DNA from: DAIDJD01 sp035485275 | GTDB lineage: Bacteria; Oederibacteriota; JAJYGY01; DAIDJD01 | DNA: 24,989 bases | Assembly (NCBI GenBank): GCA_035485275.1 | Contig: DATHOE010000032.1 | Span: forward strand, 1 to 24,989 | Direction: 5' to 3' | Part shown: one piece after another, positions 23,280 to 24,989 of the stretch | How positions within the stretch are numbered: the stretch's first letter is position 1 | How the letters are laid out: every line of letters starts with the position of its first letter | Notes under the pieces: model-generated | Database searches by the model: none | Told to the model about the DNA's origin: nothing | Seen by the model: the letters and a program-made list of their open reading frames with translations, nothing else | Position numbers and translations under genes: made by a program

Positions 23280-24989
23280 GTGAGCGATTCCCACCTGCCC
23301 AAAAACGTCGACCCCACCCAGCATCCGGACCTGCCCGAGGAAGCGGACATCAGCTGGAACATGCGCCTCTGGCAGCGCACGCGCCATTTCCTGATCGGCG
23401 GCGCCAAGGACCTCAACGACCAGGGCCTGTTCCACAAGGTGGCCCTCATCCCCGTCCTGGCCTGGGTGGGCATGGGCGCCGACGGCCTCAGCTCCTCGGC
23501 CTACGGGCCGGACGAGAGCTTCCGGGTGCTCCAGCACAACCTCTACCTGATCCCGCTGGTCGTGCTCGCGTCCATGTTCACGATCTTCATCATCTCCGTG
23601 GCCTACAGCCGGGTCATCGAGCATTTCCCCAACGGCGGCGGCGGCTACGTGGTCGCCACCCACCTGCTGAGCCCCGGCGCCGGCCTGGTGTCGGGCTGCG
23701 CGCTGACCGTGGACTACGTGCTCACCATCACCGTGTCGGTGGCCGCGGGCGCGGACGCCCTGTTCAGCCTTTTCCCTCCGACCTGGCAGCCCTACAAGCT
23801 GGGGCTGGAGCTGCTCAGCCTCCTCTTCCTGATCATCATGAACCTGCGCGGGGTGCGCGAAAGCGTGCTGACCGTGGCGCCGATATTCATGATCTTCGTG
23901 GCGAGCCACATCCTGCTCATCGGCAGCAGCTTCTTCGTGCACTGGGACCAGCTCAGCAGCGTGGCCGCCTCGGTGCCTTCGGGCCTTCACCAGGGCATCG
24001 CCATCCTGGGGCTCTTCGGCGTCCTGTCCATGTTCATGAAGGCCTACGCCATGGGAGCCGGCACCTACACGGGCATCGAGGCGGTCAGCAACGGCCTGGG
24101 CATCCTGCGCGCGCCCCAGGTGAAAACCGGCAAGATCACCATGCGCTACATGGCCATATCCCTGGCCCTGGCCGCCGGCGGCCTCTTCCTGGGCTACCTC
24201 ATCGCCCATGTGCAGGTGACGGGCGACCAGACCATGAACGCGGTGCTGGCCGAGGACGTGTTCGGGCCCAAGGGCCTGTATTGCGGATCGGCCCTGTCGC
24301 ACATCCTCATCTGGGTGACCCTGGCCTCCGAGGCCGGCCTGCTGGTCATCGCGGCCCAGACCGGCTTCATCGACGGCCCCCGGGTCATGTCCAACATGGC
24401 CGTGGACGGCTGGTTCCCCAAGCGCTTCAGCGGCCTGAGCGAGCGCTTCACCATGCAGAACGGGGTGCTGGTGTTCGGCGCCGCCTCCATCGCGGCCCTG
24501 CTCTTCACCCACGGCGACGTGGACATCCTGGTGGTCATGTATTCGATCAACGTGTTCATCACCTTCTCGCTCACCGAGCTGTCGATGAACCGCCACTACT
24601 GGAAGGAGCGCCACGAGAACCCGGGCTGGCTGGGCAAGATCTACATCCACGTGATCGGCTTCTGCCTCTGCTTCAGCATCCTGATCGTCATGCTCATCCA
24701 GAAGTTCGCGGACGGCGGCTGGATCACGGCCGTGGCCACGATCCTGCTGATCGGCCTGTGCGTGCTGTGCCGCCGTTACTACCGCGGCGTGGCCAAGCGC
24801 CTGCAGCACCTGGACGACCAGCTGATGCAGCTGCACGTCGACGAGCCGCCGACCGAGGCGCCCATGGACCCCTCCAAGCCCACGGCCATCATCCTGGTGG
24901 ACGGGTACAACGGGGTGGGCCTGCACTCCCTGTTCTCGATCTTCCAGATCTTCTTCCCGGGCCACTTCAAGAACGCGGTCTTCCTGAGC
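23280..24989 (+). CDS. APC-superfamily permease, KimA/YdaO-like, probable potassium transporter (3' end beyond window)
   Basis: At least 570 residues; the frame is still open at the window edge. Start GTG at 23280 with GGAGG at 23267-23271. A hydrophilic N-terminus (~45 residues) is followed by a multi-helix APC core (about 56-500) and the start of a soluble C-terminal domain (TAIILVDGYNGVGLHSLFSI). It resembles Bacillus KimA: GADGLSSSAYG, FPNGGGGYVVA, VDYVLTITVSVAAGADALFS, NLRGVRESV, TGIEAVSN. KimA residues reported to coordinate potassium have counterparts with identical spacing: D68/Y75 and Y146/T149/S153. An amino-acid permease is the alternative, because the superfamily is shared. I see no ydaO-type c-di-AMP riboswitch upstream. 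Confidence 0.8.
   Translation, partial: MSDSHLPKNVDPTQHPDLPEEADISWNMRLWQRTRHFLIGGAKDLNDQGLFHKVALIPVLAWVGMGADGLSSSAYGPDESFRVLQHNLYLIPLVVLASMFTIFIISVAYSRVIEHFPNGGGGYVVATHLLSPGAGLVSGCALTVDYVLTITVSVAAGADALFSLFPPTWQPYKLGLELLSLLFLIIMNLRGVRESVLTVAPIFMIFVASHILLIGSSFFVHWDQLSSVAASVPSGLHQGIAILGLFGVLSMFMKAYAMGAGTYTGIEAVSNGLGILRAPQVKTGKITMRYMAISLALAAGGLFLGYLIAHVQVTGDQTMNAVLAEDVFGPKGLYCGSALSHILIWVTLASEAGLLVIAAQTGFIDGPRVMSNMAVDGWFPKRFSGLSERFTMQNGVLVFGAASIAALLFTHGDVDILVVMYSINVFITFSLTELSMNRHYWKERHENPGWLGKIYIHVIGFCLCFSILIVMLIQKFADGGWITAVATILLIGLCVLCRRYYRGVAKRLQHLDDQLMQLHVDEPPTEAPMDPSKPTAIILVDGYNGVGLHSLFSIFQIFFPGHFKNAVFLS

Overview
The window is a contiguous, gene-dense piece of a high-G+C chromosome, roughly two thirds G+C by eye in the coding parts. 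It covers the replication-origin neighbourhood and the macromolecular-synthesis locus. YidC has the N-terminal anchor plus periplasmic-domain arrangement of diderm bacteria. There are two type IV pilus/type II secretion-type ATPases, a Cache-type membrane sensor, an HD-GYP protein and a DUF188-dnaG-rpoD gene order like that of many non-proteobacteria. I infer a diderm, probably surface-motile bacterium outside the best-studied phyla. The sequence alone does not let me name the phylum.

Layout. (a) 1-1255, minus strand: rpmH > rnpA > yidD > yidC, tightly packed and truncated at the window edge. (b) 1256-1517: a divergent control region with a good promoter on each strand, inverted repeats and two DnaA-box-like sites. 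(c) 1518-6738, plus strand: dnaA, an intergenic stretch that looks like the unwinding site of oriC, dnaN and then gyrA, with no recF or gyrB between dnaN and gyrA. (d) 6735-10570: a 1051-residue membrane sensor with a degenerate histidine-kinase core, and a thiE. gyrA, the sensor and thiE overlap stop-to-start. (e) 10587-15671: two tandem, paralogous PilB/GspE ATPases, each beginning with a c-di-GMP-binding-type MshEN module, followed by a membrane HD-GYP protein (c-di-GMP phosphodiesterase type). (f) 15820-17339: a galactokinase-family GHMP kinase and a HIT protein. (g) 17393-23075: rpsU with its own promoter and a strong terminator, then yqeY, a DUF188 gene, dnaG, rpoD and a membrane-anchored cyclophilin. 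(h) 23097-23178: stacked hairpins. (i) 23280-end: a KimA/YdaO-like APC permease, truncated by the window edge.

How the parts fit. Regions a-c and g are core information processing: replication initiation, clamp, gyrase, primase, primary sigma factor, ribosomal proteins, RNase P and membrane insertion. The accessory interest lies in d-e. A pseudokinase-like Cache sensor, two putative c-di-GMP-responsive pilus ATPases and a likely c-di-GMP-degrading enzyme sit on one strand within 9 kb, which suggests a locally encoded circuit controlling pilus extension or secretion. No pilin, PilT, PilC or response regulator is present in the window, so this remains an inference.
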